A stretch of DNA of 64,000 nucleotides from Manduca sexta (lineage: Eukaryota > Arthropoda > Insecta > Lepidoptera > Sphingidae): contig NC_051119.1 of NCBI RefSeq assembly GCF_014839805.1, forward strand, positions 124,001 through 188,000. Reading direction: 5' to 3'. The notes under the pieces are model-generated. The model was not told where the DNA came from and did no database searches. It saw only the letters and a program-made list of their open reading frames with translations. Positions 12,558-26,600 of this stretch are shown here, piece by piece. Numbering within the stretch: the first letter of the stretch is position 1; each line of letters starts with the position of its first letter. The position numbers and the translations under genes are program-made.

Positions 12558-13912
12558 AATACAGAAAGGGACTAATATGCCACATTACAGCAAAAATATG
12601 CAACATTAAAAACCATTCAATTTTATATCTTCCAATTGATAAAATATCAGGGTATGCTTGCAAGCGAGTCGAAACGCATCTAAGCGGTTCCAGCAGCCCT
12701 TGCACGCCATGATTGGCGGTTAGGATATCGAGCAGGCGGCAATAAACCGAAGCAAGGCGAAGCGACAGCTTTACTGTTGCTTTGCAGTCAGGTTGACTAA
12801 ATTCAAGAGTATACAGTATGGCCACTATGTGTTGCCCGGTTTTGAATTGATCAACACCGGCTCACTGTGTCTGTTCCAGGTAACAATAGCTTTGTCGTTA
12901 CTCGTGACAAACTACAAGCCCACCGTAACTGAGTGACCGCATCTACTGCGACCGTACCTGAGCGGCCGCATTTGATGTACTTTCCGTCGACATTCCACAC
13001 TTAGTGGTGCTATTTATATTTTTTTCGAACCATTAAAAATTCACATGTTAACGGAATCGATAAAAATATTTTTCTCTTTTGTTTATTTTTATAAGTTATC
13101 CAGGGGCTGATAAGAATTATTTTTGGCTGTAAACGTCCTACAAAACATACGAACAGGATACTAGAATCCCCGGCTTAGCAATTGCAGGGGCCTAATGGAG
13201 AGCGAGGAAAGATAAGAACTACGATACATGGGCGTGCATTCGGTGTGAAAGTCCGAGCGCACAAGAATTGCCTCGGGATGTGTTTAGATTTTAACTAGAC
13301 TATTATTACTAATACTACTAATTCTACCAGGTGGAGAACATTCCAGAAAGTCACCAATTATTATCCAGAAAAGTAGAAGGAAATACAGAAGAAAATAATG
13401 TACGAGGACAGTAGCTATATAAGCATGTTATTATATAAAATCAGACAAGTGCGAGTTGCACTCGCGCGCCGAAGGTTCCGTAAAAACTTGTAGGTAAGGA
13501 TCTAAATATTTACGGTTTTCACATTGCTTCCTTTGCATGTGCTCCAAGACTATTTTTTTGCCAAATTTTATGATTCTAGGTCATTGGGGAGTCTCTTAGA
13601 GGTTTTGATTTCCCTGTATAATTGAAAAATATGAGACGTAATAGTGTTTTTATTGCATATTTTTTGTACCTATTTTGGTTTGTGGTTATTGTTTACAGTT
13701 TTCACAAACATAAATGGTTCTTTCATATCTTTTGAAAATGTTCCCTTACAAGTTTGGTTTTTTATCCGCTGAATGAGGCTCTAGATCCGACTTTTGGTAT
13801 AAATTTCAACCTGATATGTGTATGCGCTGCTGAAAAAAATGGTCTTGAACGACAGACAGATAAACAAGTAATCATATATACGTATCTGTCTGTATATATA
13901 TATATATATATT

Positions 13913-14083
13913 ATTGCTTTGAATGACGAGACGAGCTTTCCGTTCGACTGACGGTGTAATACGACCGCCCATAAACTGTAGAAACACCATCCAACACCAT
14001 GAATTACAATTTACAAAGTATTGTTCGGTATTCCACTGCGCTCGCCATCCTGAGACATGAGATGTTAAGTCTTATTATGCCAT
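13913..14083 (-). repeat. Interspersed LINE/SINE tail fragment (right copy)
   Basis: Counterpart of 1362-1532 in the right duplicate, with the same truncation and orientation. Confidence 0.6.
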
Positions 14084-14260
14084 TTTTAAAGTATCGAACC
14101 CTAAAAACGTATTAAAACCTTTTATCGTAATGCGATTATGGGTGGTCACTGTCCTACTTAACGCAGCGTACCGTTCAATATAACGTTGAGCGCGCGATCT
14201 AAAACAAATGAATGTGAACCCATCCTTTCATACCGGTCTATTACCTTTATACAGTAAGTA

Positions 14261-14705
14261 TTAGCTTTTGCTCTCGGCTTTACCCGTGTGAAGGAGTTTA
14301 CTGGGATAACTCCCGCTAAAAAAAGTATCCGGTTTAATTATATGTATGGCTCACTATTTTGGTTATAATAGCTTCCACATAAAAGGTAAATATATGCTGT
14401 CGCTGACTTTTATTTAGAACTATTTAAGACAAACAATCCTACGGTACATCATCTTTGTCTAACTCCAACGGTTTAGGCAGCGTACACCAAGATAACAATT
14501 ATTTTCCGACTTACTTGATATGTATCGTTACATTGTGACCAAATTACACAAAATCATTATAAATTGTAGCCTATATGTTATTCTGATGTATAACCAATAT
14601 TACTGTAAAGTTTCATCTATTTTCGTTCAGTAGTTTTTCGTGAAAGAGGAACAAACATACATACATCCATCCTCTCAAACTTTGACATTTATAATTCTAG
14701 TAGGA
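14261..14705 (-). mobile_element. Non-autonomous Helitron-like element (right copy)
   Basis: Counterpart of 1709-2154 in the right duplicate, with the same ends and orientation. Confidence 0.65.
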
Positions 14706-14804
14706 CTAGCCCAAGCAAGCTCCTTTCTAGTGTTATTATTAAAATATTCATGATAAGTATAGATATATTTGTGATATTGTGTATTTTAAGAGCGGCTTTA
14801 CTTA

Positions 14805-14945
14805 CAGGTGTTCATCTTTACGGCACGCGGTACGGCAGCGCGCTGTGGTCCTCTGGTTTCGAATCCCGGGTCGGGAAAAGTGATATTTTGGGTTTTTCTG
14901 GGCAGTCCGAGCTGCCCGAGAGGCTCGCCCCCTATCACATTTTTG
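14805..14945 (+). repeat. tRNA-derived SINE, truncated (right copy)
   Basis: Counterpart of 2262-2405 with a slightly longer tRNA-like head and a shorter body. This is one of the larger differences between the duplicates. Confidence 0.55.
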
Positions 14946-15566
14946 TGGTTATACTATACAATTTACATACACCATCGAAGTACACACGAGAACCGCACAT
15001 TGAACGTATTTGCAATTGAAATATTTTGCGAGAAAATTAATTTCGCACAATCCTGCAGGCCTTAACTTTGCATAATGTCGCCGACGACATAGCACAGCCA
15101 CTCTTATGCTTTTTCATCTCAGCCTTTTGTTTTAAGCACAAAGGGGCGTAATCCCCGACTTTGAGCAGGGGTGTAGTTAGGATTCAGGTAAGGAGACAAA
15201 TTAAGAGTCAAATATTGTTTTAGTACCTACAGGATTATGAATGTTTGTTGATTTTACTTCTTACTATGTTACAACTGAGTAATATCAACTAGTTTTTGCT
15301 CACGACTCCACCTGCGTGAGAAAAATTCAGGATAAAAGTCCCGCTTTAAATTTTCTCGAGATAAAATTGAATCTATATTTTAAGTAAGACTTCTAGTAAT
15401 ACATTGGTGAAAACTGTATTCAATTTAGTGCAGCAGTTTTTGCGTAATGCGTGTATAAACATACAGACGGACAGATAAAAATACTAACAAAATGTTTTGG
15501 TTTCTGTTGCTTTAATTAAGATCCTCTATATTAGTTTTCTTCAATATCTTCAATGTACAGAAATTA

Positions 15567-15657
15567 TCATCATCATCATCATCTCAGCCACAGGAAGTCC
15601 ACTGCTGAACATAGGCCTCCCCCAAGGATCTCCACGTCGACCTGTTGGAAGCGGCCT
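15567..15657 (+). repeat. Short dispersed repeat fragment (right copy)
   Basis: Counterpart of 3028-3118. Confidence 0.35.
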
Positions 15658-17707
15658 ATATACAGAAATTATAATAATATCTTATCTTACAACTTAGTGA
15701 TATTATCAATGCGAAAAATCGTGGACATGAAAACATCACATAAATATTGTGATGTTTGCAGTAAATGATGCAGACTAACACATATGAACCAAATCCTGTA
15801 TTAACTTAAAGGCCATTCATTATTTTGCCAAATAGAATATTTTGATTTTTCCACCGCGAAAGGACTCATGCAGACAGCCGCAACCAAAACCTAGTGTAAA
15901 TAATAATATCTAACAGTATCATTTCCAATACAAGTACTTTTTAGATTACTTAATTTTATCCTAGCATCAATTTAGTTAATAAGATTTTACGCTATCTCTT
16001 CCTAAGTGTCTATAATTAAACCTACTTAATACTTGTGTGTATTACGATTTATGATAAATAAAATACATCCGTTACGTTCCCCATTTTTTTCTCTTTATTT
16101 TAGAAGTTTTATCGCAGCGCGATAATGCCACTCCGTAAGAGACATTACGAATTATCTTATGAATAATTAAGATTAAGTAGAATCATAGTTATTATACAAT
16201 ATTGTGCAATCTAAGTACGCACGCCGATATCATATAATTTGTATATAAGTTTTGCCTCATCCGTAATTGGATTACACAAAATACAGTTAACACTGCCTGT
16301 CTCTTTAATATGTAAACACTTACTTTCTAAAAGCATGTTCACTATTTATTCACAGATTGACAAACACATTTGTAAAACCGGGGTAGTTGTATCACAACAA
16401 TGGACAATTTACCTTAAGATATTAATACTTATATATAATGTTTGTTTGTCCAAGATGTTACGACATGAATATCACTTAAAATGTTTGTGGTACAGGCTTA
16501 CTATATTAAAATGCCATAAAAAATATAAAAGGAAATATTATATAAAAACAGAAAAGCATCAATTACGGATAAATATAAGAAACCATATCAAGTATTCTTA
16601 ATGTTAAGGGGGTCATAACTCACATATTACTGGATCCGTCCCCGCGCGGCCAGACACGATGGAGAATTATCGTACTAGTGTAGTCTAGGTTAGACTTCAG
16701 ACTTTATTCGGTATTAGGCGCAGTTCGCTCCGTCATTCAGGAGTTTTTTACGAGCCATGTATGCGTGAACGTTCCTGGATTTAACGCTCGATGAGGCCGG
16801 AGCTGCGAGCTTTGCGAACTTCGCTCTTAATAACTTGGCGACTAGTTATATAATACGAAGATATGGTATTCAAATTAATATTTGGCGTCGAATAGTAACG
16901 TATTCATAAATTAATTACATTGACTATTAATGATTTCTTATGTTTATGCGAATGTTAGACATTAAAATTAAATTAATTTTTGGATTTTATCACGGTTTTA
17001 TATTTTAATTGTTTTAAAAGGCCGGCTGCCAGACTTTAAAACATTGTGAGCTCATTCTGCGTAGATTAAACCACCAACAGGTTAAAAATTTAAAAAGTTT
17101 TAAAATATAGCTAGATATTGTATCTTTGATTTTGCGGAGGATCGAGGCTGCAGTCTTTGAAACGTAAGGAGAAAATTAGAATATTAAAACCGCAATAAAG
17201 CCAGAAAAATAGTTTAGTTTTAATGATAACGTTTACATCATAAAAATAATAAGACCAGCATCGAAGTTAGTCACTGGGCTGTTAAATTGCATAAAATTTT
17301 GAAATGATGACTTGAAAAAATCTCTTGGGTGTGCCAAGTATTTGTACATACAATACTTTATCAAATTCAAACTACGAGGGTAGTTTAAATTTAATATATT
17401 ATATTACCATTAGGATAAAAAAAAAGGCAAGGCACTGTGAGCTCATATTGCGTAGATTGGACCGACAATAGCTAAAACAATTAAAAATTTGTATAATTGT
17501 AAAATGTAGGTAGATATAACTAAATGCTCTAATTGGGCTACGATATTGATAGATTAGTGCAACACATTAATGTTGTTATGCACAATCAATACTGCAGAAT
17601 TCAGATAAATTTGATGTGCCATTGTTTTATTGTTCCTAAAGTATTCCATTTTGAAAAATTCTGACGAGAGTTTGAAACTATTTCCACTGCTATATGTGTG
17701 GAGTATA

Positions 17708-17945
17708 TCTATATATATAAAAATGAATCGCTATTTTCCTTGGTCACGCCATCACGCGTGAACGACTGGACCGAGTTCACTATTTTTTTTGTTGTGTTTG
17801 TTATTGTCACAAGAAGGTTCTTATGAAAAAAAAAATCAAAAAATTGCGCCGAAAATTAGAAAATTTAAGAAAACTTAACGACAATATTAATTTTACATAA
17901 CTGTCAGTGGTTTGAAATAACTAAGACAGCGATCGACAGTTCGAT
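17708..17945 (+). mobile_element. Helitron-like element, 3'-truncated (right copy)
   Basis: Counterpart of 5170-5405. It has a 3-base insertion near 17925 relative to the left copy. Confidence 0.55.
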
Positions 17946-18877
17946 AGTTATAGTTTCTAAATAAACCAAGGCGTCAGAATATTTTGCAACACGAGGCACT
18001 CCGTCTGACGCAGCAATTTTACTAGCTGTCAAGTCTTACACTTGAAATGTATAATGAACTAGAGGGAAATGCTCCCGCGACTGCGGCAGTCACATCTGCC
18101 CTCTCAGATAAATGAGCTATATGCAGACGTCTCGAGGTACACCTCACACATAGTTTTTCAAAGACGAAAATTATTTTTATGAATGATGAATTTTACTTTA
18201 GAATGCAAAAGTTTGTGAAAAGCAAATGTTTGAAAGGTTGTTAGAAGTAAACGCAGAAACCTTTGAAGGGATTATGATAAAATTTCGGATTCGGATAAAT
18301 CAGGTCCTCTATACTACACCACTTGTTTTCTGGAAAAAGGCAACAGTGGCACTTCTTAAAGCTATTTTAGAAAATGGAAAAAGGGACGCTATCATTATAA
18401 CTTACCATCCAAACCGCCACAGAAACTATAATTTCACGACGATTTTATTTGAAACCGTGGCAATACCTCGGTCGAGCCGGCACACTGCTAGTCACACGAC
18501 TGCACAGCATATTTAATCAACATACCTCAGGGAGTTTAATGAGAAAATAAACAAGTTTAATCACATTAGCGCATCGACACACGCGGGGCGGGCGCGGGAG
18601 CGTTCACCCCCATTATGTGGAGTGCACAGACGGATTTATGGTACGGTATTAGTGTTAATTTACTTAATAGTCGAGGATGGAACGCACTATTAAAGCTAAA
18701 GCTACCCACATTCGGAACGTGCCCTTTAGGTATGCAACAAGTATTTACATGTAAACGGCGATAGCCTGCTTAGGAATGTAACGGTCAGCAGAGATGAAAG
18801 GCTGCAGGGTAAAACTCAACGTATACATTTAAAACTTCTAAGTTATACTCACGAAGAGTATTCTTTATTAATTATTA

Positions 18878-19986
18878 ACTGTTGCTCCCGGCTTCGCCCG
18901 TGTGAAGGAGTTTTCCGGGATATTTTTTTCCGACTTACTTGATATGTATCGTTATATTATCACCAAATTACACAAAATTATTATAAACTAGCTTCCGCCC
19001 GCAGCTTCGCCCGCGTGGATTTCGGACTTCAAAAATGGAGCCGGTCGCGAACGTTCGAGAATGTTCGTTTTACGAAGCTACTCGCTAGGTGATTCGCTAG
19101 CCTCTAGGTGCCAAGCAAGCCGTCTGCCTGTGCGTTCGCGACCTTATATATATACAGAAATAATCCTTATAGCATGATTCAGTATTCACGTATGATGGCT
19201 TATTATTAGCGTATCTCATGTATAACTTTGGTGTTTCTATACCGATTTCTATGATTCTTTTTTATGGAATATTTAATAATGTGAACTTTTTTAATTAGGG
19301 ATGACTGAGAGTGTTATAAACGTAAGAATAGACAAATATAATGAGAAAGCTTCGAACTGCTAAGCTATCGGGAGTTACACGTGTTATTGTGAGTCAACCA
19401 TAAAAGATAGAAATATGCTGTCGTGGGATATTTTTTTACATAATTTTAAGGAGAACATTTCCGTCATACATGATTTCTGTGTAGCTATAACCATTAAGGT
19501 TGCACACGCAACGGAAGCTTAAACAATGGAGTAACTTCTCCCGTTTTCCCAATATTTCCCTTCACTGCTCTGCTCCTATTAATTGTAGCGTGATGAAAAG
19601 TATACTATAACCAGCACAGGAGTATGACAAATAATTGTACCAAGTTTCGTTAAAATCCGTCGAGTAGTTTTTGTTTCTATAACGGTTATACAGACAGACA
19701 GACAGACAGACAGACAAAAATTTTACTAATTGCATTTTTGGCATCAGTATCGATCCCTAATCACCCCCTGATAGTTATTTTGGAAATATATTTCATGTAC
19801 AGAATTGACCTCTCTACAGATTTATTGTAAGTATAGATAGATATAGATTGTAGCCTATGTGTTATTCTGATTTATAACCAATATTACTGTAAAGTTGAAT
19901 CCAAATCCGTTCAGTAGTTTTATCGTGAAAGAGGAACATACATACATCCATCCACACAAACTTTCGCATTTATAATATTAGTAGGA
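18878..19986 (-). mobile_element. Outer Helitron-like element (right copy)
   Basis: Counterpart of 6338-7445, interrupted at the same base by the same inner element, so the nesting predates divergence of the two copies. Confidence 0.65.
18988..19847 (-). mobile_element. Inner non-autonomous Helitron (right copy)
   Basis: Counterpart of 6448-7306, with the same ends and a one-base length difference. Confidence 0.75.
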
Positions 19987-20601
19987 TTATTGCTCGCTTA
20001 AGCGTGAAGGGAAACATCGTGAGAACATCCATATATCTAAAGTTCCATATAAGGTTGCCAAAACCTGTGAAACCTCCCAACCTGTACTAGGTCGGTGTGG
20101 TAGACTAAGGACTTATACCCTCTCAGTTGTGAAGGAGGTTCGTGACCAAGAGTGAGATAAGTATTAGGTAATGTGGACAAAGAAAATTTGGTTTCTAAAC
20201 GACAATCCATATTTTTAGGTATTTTTTTGTGTTGTGCAAAAGCCATTCTACCACTTTTTGATAGTCCTATTATTATTTAATTTTATAGTATGTAGGGATA
20301 TGCAATTATATTAAAAGTTTTTTATATTATTATCAAACTTTTTATGAAGGTTTTAAAATTAGATGGGACTTGAAGACGCTTACAATGTAGGACTGTTATT
20401 ATTTTACTTGTATGTGTTTGGGGAACCACCAATAAATTTCGATTAATTTCACTTAGTTAATCGAAACTAAAACTAAATCATTCGAATAGTAATCATTAAC
20501 CCCGTCACCGCGACACCGTCACCCGAGCAACCAGTTGGATCGATAGACCGAACCTCTCATATTTGAGAACACAACTAATTGTGACAATTATATAGTGTAC
20601 A

Positions 20602-20667
20602 ATGGTTTTGGCCAGGCAGAACGGTAAAGCCCCAGTTTACTTCGGACATCCGGCTCATTTCTGGGAG
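20602..20667 (+). CDS. CFAP53: CFAP53-like exon 1 (residues 1-22)
   Basis: ATG at 20602, 22 codons, donor GAG|GTAAGA. Its assignment to this gene is inferred: it is on the same strand, it is the nearest upstream ATG exon with a strong donor, and it ends in phase 0, which is what exon 2 needs. A different upstream exon cannot be excluded without transcripts. Confidence 0.55.
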
Positions 20668-23600
20668 GTAAGAAACCATTACCATGTCAATATAGCAACA
20701 AAGTTATAGTAATGTCCTTTCTTCGATCCCTGAAGAGGTAGTCAAATAATTATTATATTACTGGTGGTAGGTCATATGTGAGTTCGCCTGGGTAGGTACC
20801 ACTGCCATGTCTATTTCTGCCGCCAAGCAGCAGTGTGTAGACACTATTGTGTTCCGGTTTGAAGGACATTGTAGCCAGTGTAACTACTAGACATAATGAG
20901 ACTTAACATCTCACGTCTCAAAATGGCAAGCGCAGTGGAATACACAAACAATACTTTGTAATTTAAGTTGTTGGATCGTGTTTCTACTATTTATGGGCGG
21001 GCGTATGGCTTACCATCAGGCGAATGGCAAGCTCGTCTCGTCATTCAAAACAATAAAAAAATTAAGAATAATATTTATACTAATATTATAAAGAGGAGGT
21101 TTGTAACATTGTATGTTTGTAGCGTCTTTCTGGAACTACTAAACTGATTTAGATTTTTTATTAATAGGAAGCTACATTTTTTCTGGATTTAAGGTCTCTT
21201 TCAGCTGTGACAAATTTAATCTTGTAAGTCAAGACAACCATATGATATCGTATATGTCGCAAATTTAGCGATTTTACAAATTTCTGTAATCACGCGTTCC
21301 TGAGAAAAAGGGTCTCGTCAGGCGGGTCGACGGACGGACATAATGTGATCCTATAAGGACTCCTGAGGTGCGAAACACTAAAAATGATTACGATTATACA
21401 CCGGTTATTATGGAAGAGCTTGACAGTTGACTATTGCAAGAATAATAGACAAGGGAGAGTAATGATCGATGGTCAGAAGCCGATTTTCATGCAGAATCGA
21501 TATTACATTGAACACAATTAGATTGATTTTAGTTGTCAATTAAATTATTAAAATTGCATTTGAGTGCTGAATTTATAGAATGTGCGACTGTGTTAAATAT
21601 TGAGTTAAGAAAATATTGAAAAATACTTTTGTTTGTGAAAAACATAAAAATAGAAAAAATAAGATCAACATCATAAAACAATAAACTAAACATAGCTTTT
21701 ACCCATAATGAATTTTATTAAATGTGTAATTAATTTAATTTTGCAATGATAAAATTATATTAATACGGTATCGTCGAATTCAAATATATCGAGTATATAT
21801 TAATCGAAAATAAGCGGTTAAATGATGAACCAGCACTTACTGATTTGCGTTCTATTCTAAAAGCAGCATTAGTTTTTCGATGTGTTTAAAATAATTATAT
21901 CTGCAATCTACACGTAAAACGAAACAAAAGTAGATAATTAAAGTGTTATAAAAAATCAATAAATGTAAAAAAATATTTAAAAAATAATACAATTAATGAC
22001 AAATTTTAACTCATATAGAATATAGGTACTACATATTCTAAATTTTTATATAGTAATATGCCTAACAGGTAATACAAAAAAATATTTTACTGTAAATTCG
22101 TTAAAAAAAGAAATATCAAAACGCTGTGTTAAGAAAAGACACTTCCGTACACGTCATACGTCGGTAACGTCACTTCATAGTGACAGTTCCGAATTTGAAA
22201 TTCGAATAGCCTTTTCTTTCTACCGCCGTCCGCCATAACCGTTATACGATTGTGGCTGTGCTATTAGTGACTACTTTGTATTACTTTATATTATATTTTT
22301 AAAACCATTGTGAGTTTAAAGCGTCGAATCCTATACATCTAATACGTTTTACGAAATAAAGTTGATCCATCGCATATTTATCGAATGTAAGTACTTAATA
22401 TTTCTATACCACGTGTCACGTAAATTAATTGTTCGTATTTTTTGTGAAACAATTCCCTTCTGGCTGAACTTTTAATAGTTAGATAAACGGTGGCGAATAA
22501 AATATAACATTATTTAATTATATTTCACGTGTATGCATGAAATAGGTACTTAGTTGAACACGTTTTTTTTTTATAAGTACTGACACAGCAAGGTGACCCC
22601 AATGCTAATGTTAAGTGAAGTTGGGTCCAATAGAATATCGTCTGACGGTGGATAGCCGTGACAGTCGATACAATTATGCCGGCATATTGTAACCGGATAT
22701 ACGCAGGCTGATCCCGGAACGTGACACACTTACGTGGGTCACTATGGCGGGTTTGGATACCTCGTGTGCGGTGGTCGTTATCCGGGCGGATATAAAATAT
22801 ATCCTACCACCAGCTAAATGTATCGTATCGTATGTCGTTATAATTCATCACTATATATTAAGCCAGGTTATTTTGTAATTAGGTATTTTAACATGATAAG
22901 AGTTAATCATAAAAATTCAATATAAACAATTTAAAAATTACAAACGTATGAATAAAATAATTTATTCGTTTGTCTTGTATCTTGTCGGGTTATAATTTTT
23001 AAATATATTTTTATGAAATATCAGCTGTAAATGTCGATATATACTGCGATTACAAAAAATAATTTTAAGTATATTGGGGCTGTATTTCTTATTGGAAACT
23101 TAAACTTAGGTAGGTAAATACTGCAACAACAATAAGGAATTTTATATTATTGTGTATTTATCATATTTTCTGCGATGTATATCTTGTAACAGAATTTTGG
23201 TGACAAAACTTGCATTAATTGGGTTAGTTTTTGTTTTCATTAATAACAAAACCCTTTTCAAGTGTAGAACGTATTTTTTTGGAAACTGATTTATATCCAG
23301 AATGATTTTAATAATTCCAGGCCCTTTTGACCTCAAACTAATGCAACAAATTTTAACCATCTTATTTCTCCCAACCTTTGAATGCGAACACTTTTCTGCA
23401 TTGGTAAGCTTTCCGTTCATTATAGGACGTAGGGTGCCTCGTAATTGTTTTATTGTAGGTAATGGGCAAGGGATGAGGGAGAATATCCTGCCCCATTTCA
23501 TTTTATAGGCGATGACGCATTTAACTAATTACATTGAACGCCGTCTAACTGCCGGTATAATGATATTTTAATTCCAAAGGTAGGTCTTGATTACTGCTTT

Positions 23601-26600
23601 GGTTACTGCATTTATTTATCTGATTAACAAATGATAATAATATATTATCGTCAAGTACCTTTAACTGCACATTAATAAGTTAACTAAATTCGCATCGAAA
23701 ATTTAGTTTGATGAAATCTGTTATAAGAGTAAAATTATTAATACCTAATTCGATTTCATAACCTTTATAGATTTTTGTTAAAGGCTTTATTTTAAAAATT
23801 AAGAACGGAAATTACATTATACGTATTCAAAATTTCGTCAATCGTTATACTTACCTATCAATATTTAATTATTTATTTACTCTTTATTGTACCAAACAAA
23901 AAAAATGATAGAAGAAAAGAGAGACAAAAGGCGCATGTATAAATGGCGGTCTTATCGCTCTAGGCAATGTCTTCCAGACAAACATGGGGTGGATATAAAA
24001 AACAAGAAATAGAAATATTATAATCTTAAATGAAAAATAATTTGTATTGATTGAACATAAATTAAATAATTTGTGTAGGTATTTTATTTGTAAAATTTTG
24101 TTGTAAAGTCGCCTAATTTGAATTATTCTTTTTATTAAAATTTCTATTTTTTTTACTTTTGTGTTTTCCAATTTTGTCTAGTTTTAGTTTTTAAAAACAC
24201 AAAAAAAATATCTACTGAAATCTACTTTACCCACTACTAGCGACCTCTATTTGAAAAGCTACGTACAATTTTGTTATTCAATTTTGTGGGTGTCGTGTCC
24301 ATTGTTTAGAGATTCAATTAGATGGCGTTTAATATTATTTTGTTAGCAAGAACTTCGTTCATGATGATCAGAGAAGTTTACACACGAAACGGCATCTTAT
24401 TTCTAATATACAAAGCCTGACTTAATCGTTAGCGTTTAGCAAAGAGCCGACTTTGAGTTTTAAAAAAAAACATGTATGTAACAAATCCTTTCTAAAATGT
24501 GGAAATTGGTTTGCAAGCAATATATTAATTTGTACCGCCAGCAGTTGTTTGACCAACAGAAGCAGCGACATCTGTTTGTCAATGCGAACAAACTAGACAG
24601 ATTGACTGCAAGCTATTGTCTGCACCATAAATGTAACAAGTCACTAAAGATTTCCGAATAAAGTTGTAGTTTTGGCGTTGACTTGTACCATAATTATTAA
24701 TCAAACAAAATATTATAAGTAAACCTTATTACGATGTTACATTTTTTGTTAGAATTAACATGACTAAGCTAACAGAACCAGATCTGCCGTGGTAATCTAG
24801 AAGGCAGCAGCGGCGAAGGGTGCATACAACGGCGTCGCCAGGGAGGAGTAGGGGGAAGATCTAAAAAAGTTTCCAAATGTAAAGCAACCAAAGTGCTAAG
24901 TCTTTGATTCGACTTGACGTGCTTGATCGATCATTCCCGTACGTCGAAACTCGAATGAAACCGATGACTGCCGGCTTTTCTTTATGAAGCATTTATGTTT
25001 AATCTAATTGCCATTAGAACGATTTGCAGACCGTATTTATACATATAAATACTTATATGTCGTACCTTTCGCCACTGGAGGGCAGTGAGTCAAATGCGGC
25101 TATTTTATTACTGTTTTACTGGTTGGAGACTTAATGAAACTCTCATATATCAGGATCGACTTTATTGTGTGCGCGATATCGGTCGTGGCAGGAACGGAAC
25201 AGGATAACTGGCAACGACAGTGTTGCCGTCTATTGAGGCATGACCATAGACCGACTTTATTTATTGTTGTCTATGTGACAATTACTGGTTTGGAATGTAT
25301 GTACTTTAAACGAACTTTCTTCCTATATAGGTTTTATACATCTACGTAAATTAAAAATGAATTTTATTGTTTGATAAACAGCAGTAAGAACGATAAAATA
25401 ATGTAGTTAACCAGGTAATAAAGCAGAACTGAGAACAGCCTTTTCTGACTTACTGCCCTCTCGATTATCAGAGATATGAAGGCGTTAAAACTTTGCAAAT
25501 ATAATAAAATAATGTATATTGTTTCAGAAACGCAAAATATTAGAAATGAAGACTACCGTGGACATAGCAGACATGAAAAAATTGTCCGACGTCGTCGACT
25601 ACGACTCACTCCATTTACGAAAGTATGTATACTGTACTGTGAGGGTTCTTCCTTAGTAGCCCAAAAGCCTGGCTTGCCCTAAAATTATTTGCACAAAACG
25701 GAATATGTAACAATAATCATAATTTTACGGTCGGTACAGTAAAGATAAAAATTCCCGCGCTTTTTATCGCTGCACCGCACCGGTTGCGGTTCGCCCCGAG
25801 CGCACCTACACACACACTAATACATCGTAACATATACCACATCTGAATCGTATCAGTATGCACACATTTAATTTTTAATGTAAAACACGCGCACAATATA
25901 TCTTCCGTCACTCTCTCTCGCGTGGGGTTCTACGAGGCTTTTCGCCTAGGTATTTCTTTCTCTTTAACACTTATAGATCGAATACGCATAAAATCCTACC
26001 ACACACGCATAGCTATAGTAGGTTTCTATAACAATCAGTACTAGAAATAAAGCCATTCTTTATAAACAGTATTGCCAAGTCTGTGGACTCACTACTAATA
26101 TTAAACATTTATTTTACATAATATTCCTTATTTGGATGTTTTTTTTTATTTTTCATGTATATTTAATGATTTTAGAATAAACATAATGCTATTTACCTAA
26201 TAATAATTACTTTTACGAATTGTATGTATTTTAAATAAACCTTTCGTATAATTTTAGTAGAAATTTTGAGTATGATTTGTGATTAGTAACTGGCAACACT
26301 AGTTGTTTGTTTTGATTGAGCCGGCGATGCATTTTTTTTAAGCTTTTGTGTTTATTACATGTTTTTGAATTATTTAAAACATTTAAATAAAAGAATATGA
26401 TACCTTATAATAGTTTCAAGTGTGTGAAAGTTTGATATTAAAGAAGAAAGTAAATTTGTTAGGTTATGATGAAAAACAACATTCAACAAGCTGGCGAGAG
26501 GCGCGAAATGTACTGAGTTAAGAACCTTATAAGCTATTTAGTCTAGTATCCAAAACTAATTGACGTGATGGATACTTCCATACGGACAAGTATTACCTAA

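Larger units (their letters stand above)
12558..23071 (+). repeat. Right copy of the 10.5-kb duplicated block
   Basis: This is the partner of 1-10525. Base 1 of the window corresponds to 12558 and base 10525 to 23071. Unlike the left copy it continues without a gap into unique sequence carrying the downstream exons of the CFAP53-like gene, so its coding exon (20602-20667) is the one physically linked to the gene. All repeats listed for the left copy recur here, shifted by about 12.55 kb. Confidence 0.95.
20668..25527 (+). other. Intron 1 of the CFAP53-like gene
   Basis: The first 2.4 kb belongs to the right duplicate; 23072-25527 is unique. I see no credible exon in the unique part: minus-strand frames at 23142-23501 and 23884-24171 are low-complexity and unrecognised. 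A 5'-UTR-like stretch at about 22140-22387 ends in a GAAT|GTAAGT donor, but no downstream partner is evident. Confidence 0.5.

Noticed and set aside
23142..23501. 119-codon minus-strand frame
   Set aside because: Overlaps a competing plus-strand frame, shows no domain, and lies in an intron of the gene model.
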